64,000 bases of DNA from Blastococcus sp. TML/M2B (lineage in GTDB: Bacteria > Actinomycetota > Actinomycetes > Mycobacteriales > Geodermatophilaceae). The notes below the pieces were generated by a model. That model saw only the letters and a program-made list of their open reading frames with translations, was not told the origin of the DNA and did not search any database. Below, one piece after another: positions 50,773 to 59,411 of the stretch (its first letter is position 1; each line of letters opens with the position of its first letter). The stretch lies in NCBI RefSeq assembly GCF_016612865.1, contig NZ_JAENZZ010000001.1, positions 372,001 through 436,000 on the forward strand, given 5' to 3'. The translations under genes were made by a program, and so were the position numbers.

Positions 50773-50973
50773 CCGCGGACGGTGTCACCGGTTCAGGTGA
50801 CACCGTTCGCCGGATCCGGCAACGAGTCGTGCCCGAAATGCGTGTGTGCCACGTCACTCTGCTGTACCTTTCCGCCCGGTTCGACCTCCATGTTCGTGTT
50901 CGCGGGCGGAAGAGCGAGACCTCGTCCGTTCATCAGGATGGGACGACCGCATGCACGAAACGTGGGAGCACAC

Positions 50974-51174
50974 GTGGCACAGGGCACCGTGAAGTGGTTC
51001 AACGCCGAGAAGGGCTTCGGCTTCATCGCCGTCGACGGCGGCCAGGACGTCTTCGTCCACTACTCGGCCATCCAGATGGACGGCTACAAGTCCCTCGACG
51101 AGGGCCAGCGCGTCGAGTTCGAGGTCGTCCAGGGGGCCAAGGGCCCGCAGGCCGACGCGGTGCGCAGCGCCTGA
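50974..51174 (+). CDS. cspA: Cold-shock protein, CspA family
   Basis: 66-residue single-domain OB-fold RNA chaperone. RNP1 'KGFGFIAVD' and RNP2 'VFVHYSAI' are present, with '[11 protein letters not shown]' at the N-terminus. GTG 50974 is preceded by GGGAG. A leader of about 200 bases separates it from thrC; cold-shock mRNAs often carry long regulatory leaders, and part of this one (50850-50960) is less GC-rich than average. A strong hairpin terminator follows. Confidence 0.95.
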   Translation: MAQGTVKWFNAEKGFGFIAVDGGQDVFVHYSAIQMDGYKSLDEGQRVEFEVVQGAKGPQADAVRSA

Positions 51175-51189
51175 GAACGCCGGCACGAC

Positions 51190-51226
51190 CCGGAGGCCCG
51201 GTCCCCGCGAGGGGCCGGGCCTCCGG
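51190..51226 (+). terminator. Hairpin terminator after cspA
   Basis: CCGGAGGCCCGGTCCCC and GGGGCCGGGCCTCCGG form a stem of about 16 bp with a GCGA loop and one wobble, 15 bases after the cspA stop. Confidence 0.85.
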
Positions 51227-51245
51227 CGTTCCGGGGGACCCCTCC

Positions 51246-51270
51246 TTGCACTCGCCAGGGTCGAGTGCCA
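51246..51270 (+). promoter_or_regulatory. CIRCE operator 1 and probable groL promoter
   Basis: TTGCACTC-N9-GAGTGCCA is a CIRCE element (HrcA binding site) with one mismatched arm position. The left arm includes TTGCAC, a fair -35; with a 17-base spacer it faces CAGACT at 51269-51274 as a possible -10. HrcA binding here would block transcription of groL until heat shock. Confidence 0.88.
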
Positions 51271-51280
51271 GACTCGTTTC

Positions 51281-51305
51281 TGGCACTCGGGGCTCCCGAG
51301 TGCCA
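51281..51305 (+). promoter_or_regulatory. CIRCE operator 2
   Basis: TGGCACTC-N9-GAGTGCCA is a perfect 8-bp inverted repeat with the standard 9-base spacer, 10 bases downstream of the first CIRCE and 121 bases before the groL start. Two tandem CIRCE sites are common before groL genes in actinobacteria. Confidence 0.92.
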
Positions 51306-51323
51306 ATCAGGTCGGAACGGTGA

Positions 51324-53057
<1,734 letters not shown>

Positions 53058-53085
53058 GTCCAGCCCCCTGGCACAACGCACTGCC

Positions 53086-53124
53086 CGGCAGGGGCGGTCC
53101 GCTTCCGAGCGGGCCGCCCCTGTC
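53086..53124 (+). terminator. Hairpin terminator after groL
   Basis: GGCAGGGGCGGTCCGC and GCGGGCCGCCCCTGTC pair with wobbles to form a stem of about 16 bp around TTCCGA, 30 bases after the groL stop. Confidence 0.8.
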
Positions 53125-53150
53125 GGCGTTCCCGGGCCCTGCCTCCCGCG

Positions 53151-53208
53151 CAACTGCGGGGAAACAGGGCTCTCAGCGGTGCCCGAGGGGCCAACTTCCC
53201 CGCAGTTG
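53151..53208. repeat. Long inverted repeat CAACTGCGGGGAA / TTCCCCGCAGTTG
   Basis: A perfect 13-bp inverted repeat (53151-53163 and 53196-53208) with a 32-base loop, in the gap between groL and the DUF72 gene. A smaller palindrome, CCAACT/AGTTGG, overlaps the right arm, and GGGCCCT flanks the element on both sides (near 53134 and 53217). It is separate from the groL terminator. It may be a mobile palindromic element or a second transcription terminator. Confidence 0.55.
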
Positions 53209-53270
53209 GGGACGACGGGCCCTTGTGCGGCGGAGGCGTCGCAGCCGGTCGCGCCGGGTAGGCGGCGTCG

Positions 53271-54065
53271 GTGACGGTGATCATCGGGACGTCGGGGTGG
53301 CAGTACCGCGACTGGCGCGGCGCCTTCTACCCGCCGAAGCTCGCCCAGCGGCTGTGGCTCGAGCACTACGTCGAGCACTTCGCCACCGTCGAGAGCAACA
53401 ACGCCTTCTACCGGCTGCCCGAGCGGGCGACCTTCGAGCAGTGGCGCGACCGCACCCCGCCGGAGTTCCGGTGGGCGGTCAAGGCCAGCCGGTTCCTCAC
53501 CCACATGAAGCGGCTGCGCGAGCCCGAGGAGCCGGTCGGCCGGCTGATGGAGCGCGCGGCGGGCCTGGGCGACAAGCTCGACACGATCCTGCTGCAGCTG
53601 CCGCCCACGCTGAAGGCCGATCCCGAGCTGCTGCGCGAGTGCCTCGCGCAGTTCCCGCCCGGCACGCGGGTGGCGGTCGAGCCGCGGCACGAGTCGTGGT
53701 GGACCGACGAGGTCCGCGCGCTGCTGGAGCGCTACGGAGCCGCGCTGTGCTGGGCCGACCGCGACGAGCAGCCGATCGCCCCGCTGTGGCGCACCGCCGA
53801 GTGGGGCTACCTGCGCTTCCACCACGGCTTCGAGGGCTGGGGGTACCGCGCGCAGACCCTGGAGCTCTGGGCCGAGCGGGTGGTCGGCACCTACGGCGAC
53901 GCCGACGTCCTCGTGTACTTCAACAACGATCCGGGCTGCAACGCCGTCATCGATGCGGTGCGCTTCGCCGACGCCGTCCGCCGGGCCGGGGGGACGACGA
54001 CCCGCGTGCCCACCGCCGAGCAGGCGACCGGCGCCGCGTGGCCGGTCCCCGTGCCGAAGGGCTAG
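53271..54065 (+). CDS. DUF72 domain-containing protein
   Basis: 264-residue TIM-barrel-like protein. Starts 'VIIGTSGWQYRDWRGAFYP' and contains 'TVESNNAFYRLP', 'VKASRFLTHMKRL', 'RVAVEPRHESWW' and 'YFNNDPGCNAVIDA', all hallmark segments of DUF72 (YecE family). Function is unclear; it has structural similarity to xylose isomerase-type barrels. GTG 53271 gives the family N-terminus. Its stop overlaps the end of the convergent Gfo/Idh gene by 4 bp. Confidence 0.92.
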   Translation: MTVIIGTSGWQYRDWRGAFYPPKLAQRLWLEHYVEHFATVESNNAFYRLPERATFEQWRDRTPPEFRWAVKASRFLTHMKRLREPEEPVGRLMERAAGLGDKLDTILLQLPPTLKADPELLRECLAQFPPGTRVAVEPRHESWWTDEVRALLERYGAALCWADRDEQPIAPLWRTAEWGYLRFHHGFEGWGYRAQTLELWAERVVGTYGDADVLVYFNNDPGCNAVIDAVRFADAVRRAGGTTTRVPTAEQATGAAWPVPVPKG

Positions 54066-55054
54066 AAGTCCGGGTCCTCGGCGTGCTGTACCCCGAGCTG
54101 GTCCGCGGCCCGGCCCAGCACGTCCTGGACGGCGAGCGTGTCGGCCAGCGGCATCACCGCGCTCTCGGTGCGGCCGGCGCGCAGGCACTCGACCACCTCG
54201 ATCAGCTCGTGGGAGTACCCGGCGCCGGCCGGGGGGCGGGTGATCGTCTCGGGCTCCGCGCCGGCGCGGTGCAGCACGATCGTGGCCGGGTGGTGGAATC
54301 GCGGGAGGACGTCGATCCAGCCCGTCGTCCCGAACACCCGCGCCTGGCCGGGCAGCGCCTGCCGCAACGACGTGAGCAGCGTGGCGCTCCTGCCGTCGTC
54401 GTATCCCAGCAGCAGGCCGGCCTCGGCGTCGGCGCCGGTCTCGTAGCGCGAGCCGGTGGCCGTCACGGTGTCCGGCGTCCCGAGCAGCATCTGGGCGAAG
54501 GAGACGACGTAGACGCCCAGGTCGAGCAGCGCGCCCCCGCCGAGCTCGAGGGCGAAGAGCCGGTCGGCCGGGTCGTACTCGCGGGCGACGCCGAGGTCGG
54601 CCTGCACCGAGCGCACCTCGCCGATCGCGCCGTCGGCGACCAGCTCGCGCAGCGCGACGACCGCCGGCTGGAAGCGGGTCCACATCGCCTCCATGGCGAA
54701 GACGCCGGTCTCGCGGGCGAGGGCGACGACCCCGCGGGCCCCCGCGGGAGTGGCGGTGAACGACTTCTCCACCAGCAGGGCCTTCCCCGCGCGCAGGGCG
54801 GCGGCGGCGAAGGCGGCGTGCTGGGCGTGCGGGGTCGCGACGTACAGGACGTCGACGTCCGGGTCGGAGAGGATCGCGGCGTACGAGCCGTGCGCGCGGT
54901 CGATGCCGTGCCGGGCGGCGAACGCGTCGGCGCGGTCCTGGGACCGGGAGGCGACGGCCACGACGCGGGCGTCCGGGACGTGCGCGAAGTCCGGCAGCAC
55001 GCTCTCCGCGATGCGGCCCGGCCCGACGACGCCCCAGCGGATCTCGGTGGTCAC
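54062..55054 (-). CDS. Gfo/Idh/MocA family oxidoreductase
   Basis: 330-residue NAD(P)-dependent sugar-type dehydrogenase. Rossmann 'RWGVVGPGRIAESVL' at the N-terminus, 'VDVLYVATPHAQHA' near 70, 'KALLVEKSFTATPAGA' with the conserved Lys of the EKP-like motif, and the C-terminal 'ALELGGGALLDLGVYVVSF' region of the dimeric dihydrodiol/trans-1,2-dihydrobenzene-type branch. GTG 55054 overlaps the VOC gene by 4 bp, so the two are probably cotranscribed. Substrate unknown. Confidence 0.9.
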   Translation of the reverse strand: MTTEIRWGVVGPGRIAESVLPDFAHVPDARVVAVASRSQDRADAFAARHGIDRAHGSYAAILSDPDVDVLYVATPHAQHAAFAAAALRAGKALLVEKSFTATPAGARGVVALARETGVFAMEAMWTRFQPAVVALRELVADGAIGEVRSVQADLGVAREYDPADRLFALELGGGALLDLGVYVVSFAQMLLGTPDTVTATGSRYETGADAEAGLLLGYDDGRSATLLTSLRQALPGQARVFGTTGWIDVLPRFHHPATIVLHRAGAEPETITRPPAGAGYSHELIEVVECLRAGRTESAVMPLADTLAVQDVLGRAADQLGVQHAEDPDF

Positions 55055-55413
55055 CGGGCCGACGGTAGCGGGGAGCCGAAACGGAGCAGGTTGCCGTCCG
55101 GGTCGACGTGCGCGCCCTCGCGCAGGCCGTAGTCCGTGTCGACCGGGGTGGTCGTCCGCGGGACGCCGGCCCAGCGCTGCGCGAGGGCGTCGGCGTCGGG
55201 CACGTGCAGGTAGGCGGCAGCCGCGGTGCGCAGCGGGTCGTGCCCCTCCGTGACGACGAGGTGCAGCTCGACCCCGGCCCACGCCGCGAAGCCGTAGCCG
55301 TCGTCGTGGGCCGACACCGACCAGCCCAGGGCGGCGTAGTGCGCCAGCGCCCGGGGCAGGTCGGTGACCGGGAAGATCGGCGAGACCTGGACTTCCGGGT
55401 GCTCGGGCGCCAT
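55051..55413 (-). CDS. VOC family protein (glyoxalase/bleomycin-resistance fold)
   Basis: 120 residues with a single betaalphabeta-betabetabeta VOC layout: 'QVSPIFPVTDLPRALAHYAALGW', cited as residues about 9-31, 'GVELHLVVTEGHDPL' and 'HVDPDGNLLRFGSP'. Similar proteins are annotated as bleomycin-binding, but binding or enzymatic activity cannot be inferred from the family alone. ATG 55413 is divergent from the DUF4031 gene with an 18-bp gap. Confidence 0.85.
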   Translation of the reverse strand: MAPEHPEVQVSPIFPVTDLPRALAHYAALGWSVSAHDDGYGFAAWAGVELHLVVTEGHDPLRTAAAAYLHVPDADALAQRWAGVPRTTTPVDTDYGLREGAHVDPDGNLLRFGSPLPSAR

Positions 55414-55431
55414 GGCGGGCAGACTGGCACG

Positions 55432-55711
55432 GTGACCGTGCTGATCGACACCCCCGTGTGGCCGTGGCGGGGCCGACGCTGGATCGCACCTGGTCAGCGA
55501 CGTGTCCTACGAGGAGCTGCACGCCTTCGTCGAGGTCGAGCTGGGCATCCCGCGGCGGGCGTTCCAGGGCGACCACTACGACGTCCCGGAGGACCTGTAC
55601 GACGTCGCGGTCTCGGCCGGGGCGACGCCGGTCGAGTGCCGGGAGCTGCTCAGCCGGCTGCTGGCGGCGGGGTTGCGGGTCCGGAAGCCGCGCGGGCCCG
55701 CAGCAGGCTGA
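55432..55711 (+). CDS. DUF4031 domain-containing protein (apparent frameshift)
   Basis: Small protein of about 92 residues after repair. The first part, 'VTVLIDTPVWPWRGRRW', and the second, 'HLVSDVSYEELHAFVEVELGIP', 'FQGDHYDVPEDLYDVAVSAGA', lie in different frames, joined if the extra A at 55483 is removed ('RRW-SHLVSD'). The combined sequence matches DUF4031, in which the 'W-x-HLVSD' and 'DHYDVP' motifs are typical. Function unknown. Its last 62 bases overlap the 3' end of the HD-domain gene on the other strand. Confidence 0.75.
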
Positions 55712-56306
55712 TCTCGGCGGCCAGGTTCGCCCGCGCCCTCGGCTCCCAGGTGCCCGCGACCGCGGGCAGCCGGTAGAGCCGGGGCAGCGCGAGCAGCTGC
55801 TCGAGGACGGCGATCCGGCCGGCGGTGAACTGCTCGTCGGGCACGTGGCCGTACTCCTCGCGCACCGCCGAGGCGTAGGCGGCGTAGGCCTCCGGCGGGG
55901 AGGCGAGCACCGCCAGATCTGCGTCGCAGAGCACCGCGCCGTTGGCGTCGCCGGGCTCGACGGCGTGCCCGGCGGTGAGCAGCACCAGGCGCTCCACCTC
56001 GGCGATCCGCTCGTCGGGGACCAGCCCGCGCAGCCCGGCCCGGGCCCGCCCGGCGCTCACCGCCTCGTTGTCGTTCCGCGTCGGGTCGTAGACGACGTCG
56101 TGGTACCAGGCGGCGAGCCGCACCGCGTCCGGGTCGCTCGCGGCGTCGGCCAGCTGCTCGACGATGCCGAGGACGGCGGCCAGGTGGGCGAGGTCGTGGT
56201 AGCGGCGGTGCGGCTCGCCCCAGGCGCGGACGAGGGCTGCCCACTCGGTGCGCGAGGTGGGGGAGTCGCCGGCCAGCGCCGCCCAGGCCGGGAAGTCGAC
56301 GCTCAT
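55650..56306 (-). CDS. HD-domain protein, predicted metal-dependent phosphohydrolase
   Basis: 218 residues. The conserved 'EPHRRYHDLAHLAAVLG' near residue 36, 'AAWYHDVVYDPTRNDNEAVSA' near 69-89, 'VLLTAGHAVEPGD' and 'DADLAVLASPPEAYAAY' match the HD-domain family of about 200 residues common in bacteria; His/Asp pairs are the metal ligands. Natural substrate unknown. The tail after 'NLAAEISLLRAR' is unusually extended and overlaps the DUF4031 gene by 62 bp, so a further sequence error near the stop is possible. ATG 56306 overlaps the M20 gene by 4 bp. Confidence 0.85.
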   Translation of the reverse strand: MSVDFPAWAALAGDSPTSRTEWAALVRAWGEPHRRYHDLAHLAAVLGIVEQLADAASDPDAVRLAAWYHDVVYDPTRNDNEAVSAGRARAGLRGLVPDERIAEVERLVLLTAGHAVEPGDANGAVLCDADLAVLASPPEAYAAYASAVREEYGHVPDEQFTAGRIAVLEQLLALPRLYRLPAVAGTWEPRARANLAAEISLLRARAASGPATPPPAAG

Positions 56307-57574
56307 CGGAACCCGCAGGTGCGCAGCGCGAGCAGCGCGAAGGCGCGGGCCGCGGTGACGACCTCGGCGATCGGCACCCGCTCGTCGGGGCCGTGCGCGA
56401 GGTGCAGGTCCCCGGGGCCGAAGTGCAAGGTCGGGACGGCCGCGGCGGCGTAGAGCCGGAGATCGGTGCCGGCCGGGAGCGCCCGCTCGGGCGGCACCCC
56501 GCCGCCGGCGTCCTCGACCGCGCCGCGGACGGCGGGCAGCAGCGGGGAACCCTCGGGCAGCGCGCCGCTGGCGAACGCGCCGCCGGTCCAGGCCAGACCG
56601 ACGGGGTGCTCGGCCAGCCACGGGTGCGCCGCGCAGATCGCGGTCAGCCGTCGAGCGAACGCCCGCTTCGCCTGCGCGACCGGTTCGCCGATCCGAACCC
56701 CGTAGCGGCCCTCGGCGGTGAGCCGGTCGGGCACGGAGCTGGCCCAGTCGCCGGCCTGCACCCGCCCGATCGACAGGCCGTACGGGAAGCGCGCGTCGCC
56801 GAACCGCGGATCGGCGTCCCGCTGCCGCTCGGCCTCGAACTCCAGCAGCCCCGCGTGGACGACGGCGAACAGCTCGACGGCGCTCACCCCGCGGTCGCGC
56901 ATCGCAGCGTGCGCGGCCCGCCCGGTCACCTCCAGCCGGAAGGTGAGCGCGCCCGCGTGCGCGGTGACGACCGCACCCGCCGTCGGCTCGGGGATGACGC
57001 ACAGGTCGCCGGTGTGCCCGCGGCGCAGCGCGGCCCAGGCGCCCAGGCCGCCGTCCTCCTCGCCGACGACGCCGTGCAGCGCGAGCGGGCGGCGCAGCCG
57101 CACCCCCGCCGTCCCCAGGGCGGCGACGGCGGCCAGCGAGGCGACGACGCCGGCCTTCATGTCGCACGCGCCGCGGCCGTGCAGCTCGCCGCCGGCCAGC
57201 CGGGGCTCGAACGGGTCGCCGGGCCAGCGCGCCGGATCACCGGGCGGGACGACGTCGGTGTGGCCGGCGAGCACCAGCGCGGGCGTGCCGTCGTCGGCAC
57301 CGGGGACCGTGCCGACCACGCCCCACGCCTCGCTCCGCTCGACCTCCTGGCCGGGGGCGTCCTCCGCCTGCGCCGCCTCGGCCAGGTCGATCGGCCACAG
57401 GTCGACGTCGCAGCCCAGCTCGGTGAGCCAGCCGGCCAGCAGGTGCTGGATCTCGCTCTCGGCCGGGGTACCGCCCACCGACGGGACGCGGACCAGCGCG
57501 GAGAGCCGCTCGACCACCCAGCGCTCGTCGACCGCTGCCAGCACCCGCTCCTCGACGGCGGTCAGCGGCGGCAC
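56303..57574 (-). CDS. M20 family metallopeptidase (ArgE/DapE/ACY1 type)
   Basis: 423-residue di-zinc deacylase or peptidase. Metal ligands and catalytic residues: 'LVLAGHTDVVPPGD' (His, Asp), 'LHGRGACDMKAGVVASL' (bridging Asp), 'GVVGEEDGG' (catalytic Glu and ligand Glu) and a C-terminal 'TLHFGPGDLHLAHGPDE' (His). A dimerisation domain lies between about 190 and 310. N-acyl amino acid or succinyl-diaminopimelate substrates are typical, but I cannot choose. ATG 57574 lies just before repeat copy C. Confidence 0.9.
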   Translation of the reverse strand: MPPLTAVEERVLAAVDERWVVERLSALVRVPSVGGTPAESEIQHLLAGWLTELGCDVDLWPIDLAEAAQAEDAPGQEVERSEAWGVVGTVPGADDGTPALVLAGHTDVVPPGDPARWPGDPFEPRLAGGELHGRGACDMKAGVVASLAAVAALGTAGVRLRRPLALHGVVGEEDGGLGAWAALRRGHTGDLCVIPEPTAGAVVTAHAGALTFRLEVTGRAAHAAMRDRGVSAVELFAVVHAGLLEFEAERQRDADPRFGDARFPYGLSIGRVQAGDWASSVPDRLTAEGRYGVRIGEPVAQAKRAFARRLTAICAAHPWLAEHPVGLAWTGGAFASGALPEGSPLLPAVRGAVEDAGGGVPPERALPAGTDLRLYAAAAVPTLHFGPGDLHLAHGPDERVPIAEVVTAARAFALLALRTCGFR

Positions 57575-57602
57575 GTCGCCGAGTCTGGCACGGCGCCCCC
57601 GC

Positions 57603-57683
57603 TGGGATCAGGTCACCTGATCGTCGAGCGTCCTCCCTCAGCGCGCACCGTGGGGGAGGAGGCGCTGCGGTGAGGGAGGACGG
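57603..57683 (+). repeat. Dispersed palindromic repeat, copy C
   Basis: Third copy, direct orientation: GGGATCAGGTCACCTGATC, CGAGCGTCCTCCCTCAGCGC, GCACC, GTGGGGGAGGAGGCGCT and GCGGTGAGGGAGGACG. It has more changes than A and B in the second arm. It lies between divergently transcribed genes (the M20 peptidase and the DUF2510 protein), immediately upstream of the -10 element at 57703, so here it could affect promoters rather than terminators. Confidence 0.78.
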
Positions 57684-57702
57684 CGTCCCGGCGTCCGACG
57701 GC

Positions 57703-57708
57703 TACCGT
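57703..57708 (+). promoter_or_regulatory. Probable leaderless -10 element
   Basis: TACCGT ends six bases before the GTG at 57715 and supports that start for the DUF2510/LURP-one gene. The hexamer is 20 bases downstream of repeat copy C. Confidence 0.45.
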
Positions 57709-57714
57709 GCGCGC

Positions 57715-58461
57715 GTGACTCAGCCACCGCCCCCTCCGGGCTGGTACCCCGATCCCTCCGGCGCGACCGGCACCCGCTGGTGGGACGGGCAGGGCTGGAC
57801 CGAGCACGTCCAGCAGGCAGCACCGCCCCCGCCGGCGGCGTCGCCGGCACCCGGGGGCGCCGGCCCGTCCCTCTACGAGCAGCCGGTCCTGCTGGTGAAC
57901 CAGAAGACCAAGCTCGTCGAGCTCACCAACGAGTACGCCGTGCTCGACGGCCAGGGCACCCAGATCGGCGCCGTCGTCCAGGTCGGGCAGAGCGCGGTGA
58001 AGAAGGCCGTGCGGCTGTTCAGCAACCTCGACCAGTTCCTCACCCACCGGCTCGAGGTGCGCGACGCCACCGGGCCGGTCCTCGTGCTGACCCGACCGGC
58101 GAAGTTCGTGAAGTCGCGGGTGGTCGTCCAGCGGCCGGACGGCAGCCCGATCGGCGAGATCGTGCAGGCGAACGTCTTCGGGAAGATCGGCTTCGACCTC
58201 GTGTCCGGCGGCCAGCTGGTCGGCGCCATCCAGGCGGAGAACTGGCGGGCCTGGGACTTCGCGATCACCGACGCGGCGGGCACCGAGGTCGCTCGGATCA
58301 CGAAGAAGTGGGAGGGCCTGGCGCGCACGCTGTTCACCACGGCCGACCGCTATGTCGTCCTCGTGCACGCCCGGTTGCCGGAGCCGCTGGCCAGCCTGGT
58401 GCTGGCCTCCGCGCTCACCGTCGACACCGCCCTGAAGCAGGACGACCGCGGCTTCAACTAG
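57715..58461 (+). CDS. DUF2510 plus LURP-one/phospholipid scramblase-related protein
   Basis: 248 residues. The N-terminal DUF2510 motif 'PPPPGWYPDPSGATGTRWWDGQGWTEH' (residues about 4-30) is followed by a Pro/Ala linker and a LURP-one-related (scramblase-like) beta-barrel from about 60 on: 'VNQKTKLVELTNEYAVLDGQG' cited as residues 61-81, 'GQLVGAIQAENWRAWDFAITD' and 'ARITKKWEGLARTLFTTADRYVV'. Such proteins are frequent in actinobacteria; their role is unknown, and phospholipid scrambling has not been shown for them. GTG 57715 is supported by the -10 at 57703. Confidence 0.85.
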   Translation: MTQPPPPPGWYPDPSGATGTRWWDGQGWTEHVQQAAPPPPAASPAPGGAGPSLYEQPVLLVNQKTKLVELTNEYAVLDGQGTQIGAVVQVGQSAVKKAVRLFSNLDQFLTHRLEVRDATGPVLVLTRPAKFVKSRVVVQRPDGSPIGEIVQANVFGKIGFDLVSGGQLVGAIQAENWRAWDFAITDAAGTEVARITKKWEGLARTLFTTADRYVVLVHARLPEPLASLVLASALTVDTALKQDDRGFN

Positions 58462-58508
58462 GACTGCTCACGACAGCACCGCGGAGGAGCGGCGCGTACC
58501 CTGGGAGC

Positions 58509-58682
58509 GGTCCGGGCCGGGTGCCACGTGCCCCCGGGTGCCATTTGGTTACGCCTTCACGGACTACCGCCCCGACCTCGGTCGGGGGCCTGGAGCCGTG
58601 TTGTGCTTTTCGCCGCGAGGCGGCCGTCACCCGGTCCGGACCTCCACGCACACGTCGGGCCCCGTCCGTGCGGACGGGGCCC
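58509..58682 (+). ncRNA. Candidate structured RNA with terminator
   Basis: No protein gene fits this 245-bp gap. On the plus strand, 58509-58523 pairs with 58628-58642 in a 15-bp helix with a single G-U. Inside are CACGG (58558-58562)/CCGTG (58596-58600), a hairpin CCCGAC-CTCG-GTCGGG (58571-58586) and a GNRA-type hairpin CGCC-GCGA-GGCG (58611-58622). Single-stranded patches are unusually AT-rich for this genome. A terminator-like stem GGGCCCCGTC/GACGGGGCCC ends at 58682, and TACCCT at 58497-58502 could be the -10. The heptamer CCGGGTG is present twice, so two alternative partners exist for CACCCGG. Matches no RNA family I know. Confidence 0.45.
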
Positions 58683-58706
58683 TTCGTCGTCGTGGTCAGG
58701 CGCCGG

Positions 58707-58952
58707 TCAGTAGGTCTCCTCGGTGGTGCTGCGCCGCACCGGCGCGGCGCCGGGTTCGGCGTAGGCGTCGGTGCGGGTGACCCGGCGCTGCCGCGGGCCC
58801 CAGACGGCGAGCTCGAGGACGATGCCCAGCGCGCCGACGATCATGAGGATCCACCCGACCACCTGCAGGTCGAGGCCGCTGATGTCCACGTCCAGGGCGA
58901 AGGTCAGGATCGCGCCGAGCGCGAGCAGGACGATGCCGGTTCCGAGCCTCAT
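58707..58952 (-). CDS. DUF6458 family small membrane protein
   Basis: 81 residues with two hydrophobic helices ('LGTGIVLLALGAILTFAL' and 'LQVVGWILMIVGALGIVLEL') separated by the acidic turn 'DVDISGLD', then a polar tail. This two-helix pattern, 'GxGxxLLAxGAILxFAVD...GVDLxxVGWILMVVG', is that of DUF6458. Function unknown. ATG 58952 is preceded by AGGGAGTACGGC. Confidence 0.8.
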   Translation of the reverse strand: MRLGTGIVLLALGAILTFALDVDISGLDLQVVGWILMIVGALGIVLELAVWGPRQRRVTRTDAYAEPGAAPVRRSTTEETY

Positions 58953-59193
58953 GCCGTACTCCCTGTGCTGGCGGCCGGGCGCACCCGGGCCGACGGCGGG
59001 CGCCGCGGACGCCTGGTTGCCCTCCGGCTCCGCCGGGAACCGCCCGGGCCGCCGATGTCCCCCGAACGGGGGTGCCGTCTGAGGGCCTCAGACGACGGGC
59101 TGCCCGCGGAACTGCGTGACCTACCGATGCCGGACAGGGGGCCTCAGCACGAACGTCGTCGTCATCGAACCGAGGACGACGGAAGGCACGACG

Positions 59194-59328
59194 ATGACCA
59201 CCCTGCACTACAGCAACCCGGCGCTCGAGGCCGAGCTCGCCTACCGGCGGGAGGTGCTGACCGCGGCCGGCGCCGGCACCCGGTCCCGGCCCAACCCGTG
59301 GTTCCGCGCCCGCCGGCGTCGGCGCTGA
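59194..59328 (+). CDS. Small basic hypothetical protein
   Basis: A 44-codon frame from ATG 59194 with GGAAGG eight bases upstream. The product starts 'TTLHYSNPALEAELAYRRE', has one Gly/Ala segment and ends in a run of Arg. I know no named family, but the composition is not like a random GC-rich frame in its first half. It lies in a gap between the divergent DUF6458 gene and the LuxR-type regulator. Confidence 0.45.
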   Translation: MTTLHYSNPALEAELAYRREVLTAAGAGTRSRPNPWFRARRRRR

Positions 59329-59411
59329 CCACCCCGGCGCTGCCGGCCGCTGCCGCTGGGCGCCCCGGAACCCGCTCGGTCCCGTCGGATGCCCGTGCCA
59401 CGATCATCGCC

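Noticed and set aside
58528-58780. Short plus-strand frames in the gap before DUF6458
   Set aside because: They run through the structured RNA candidate and its terminator-like stem, lack ribosome-binding sites, and have no family resemblance.
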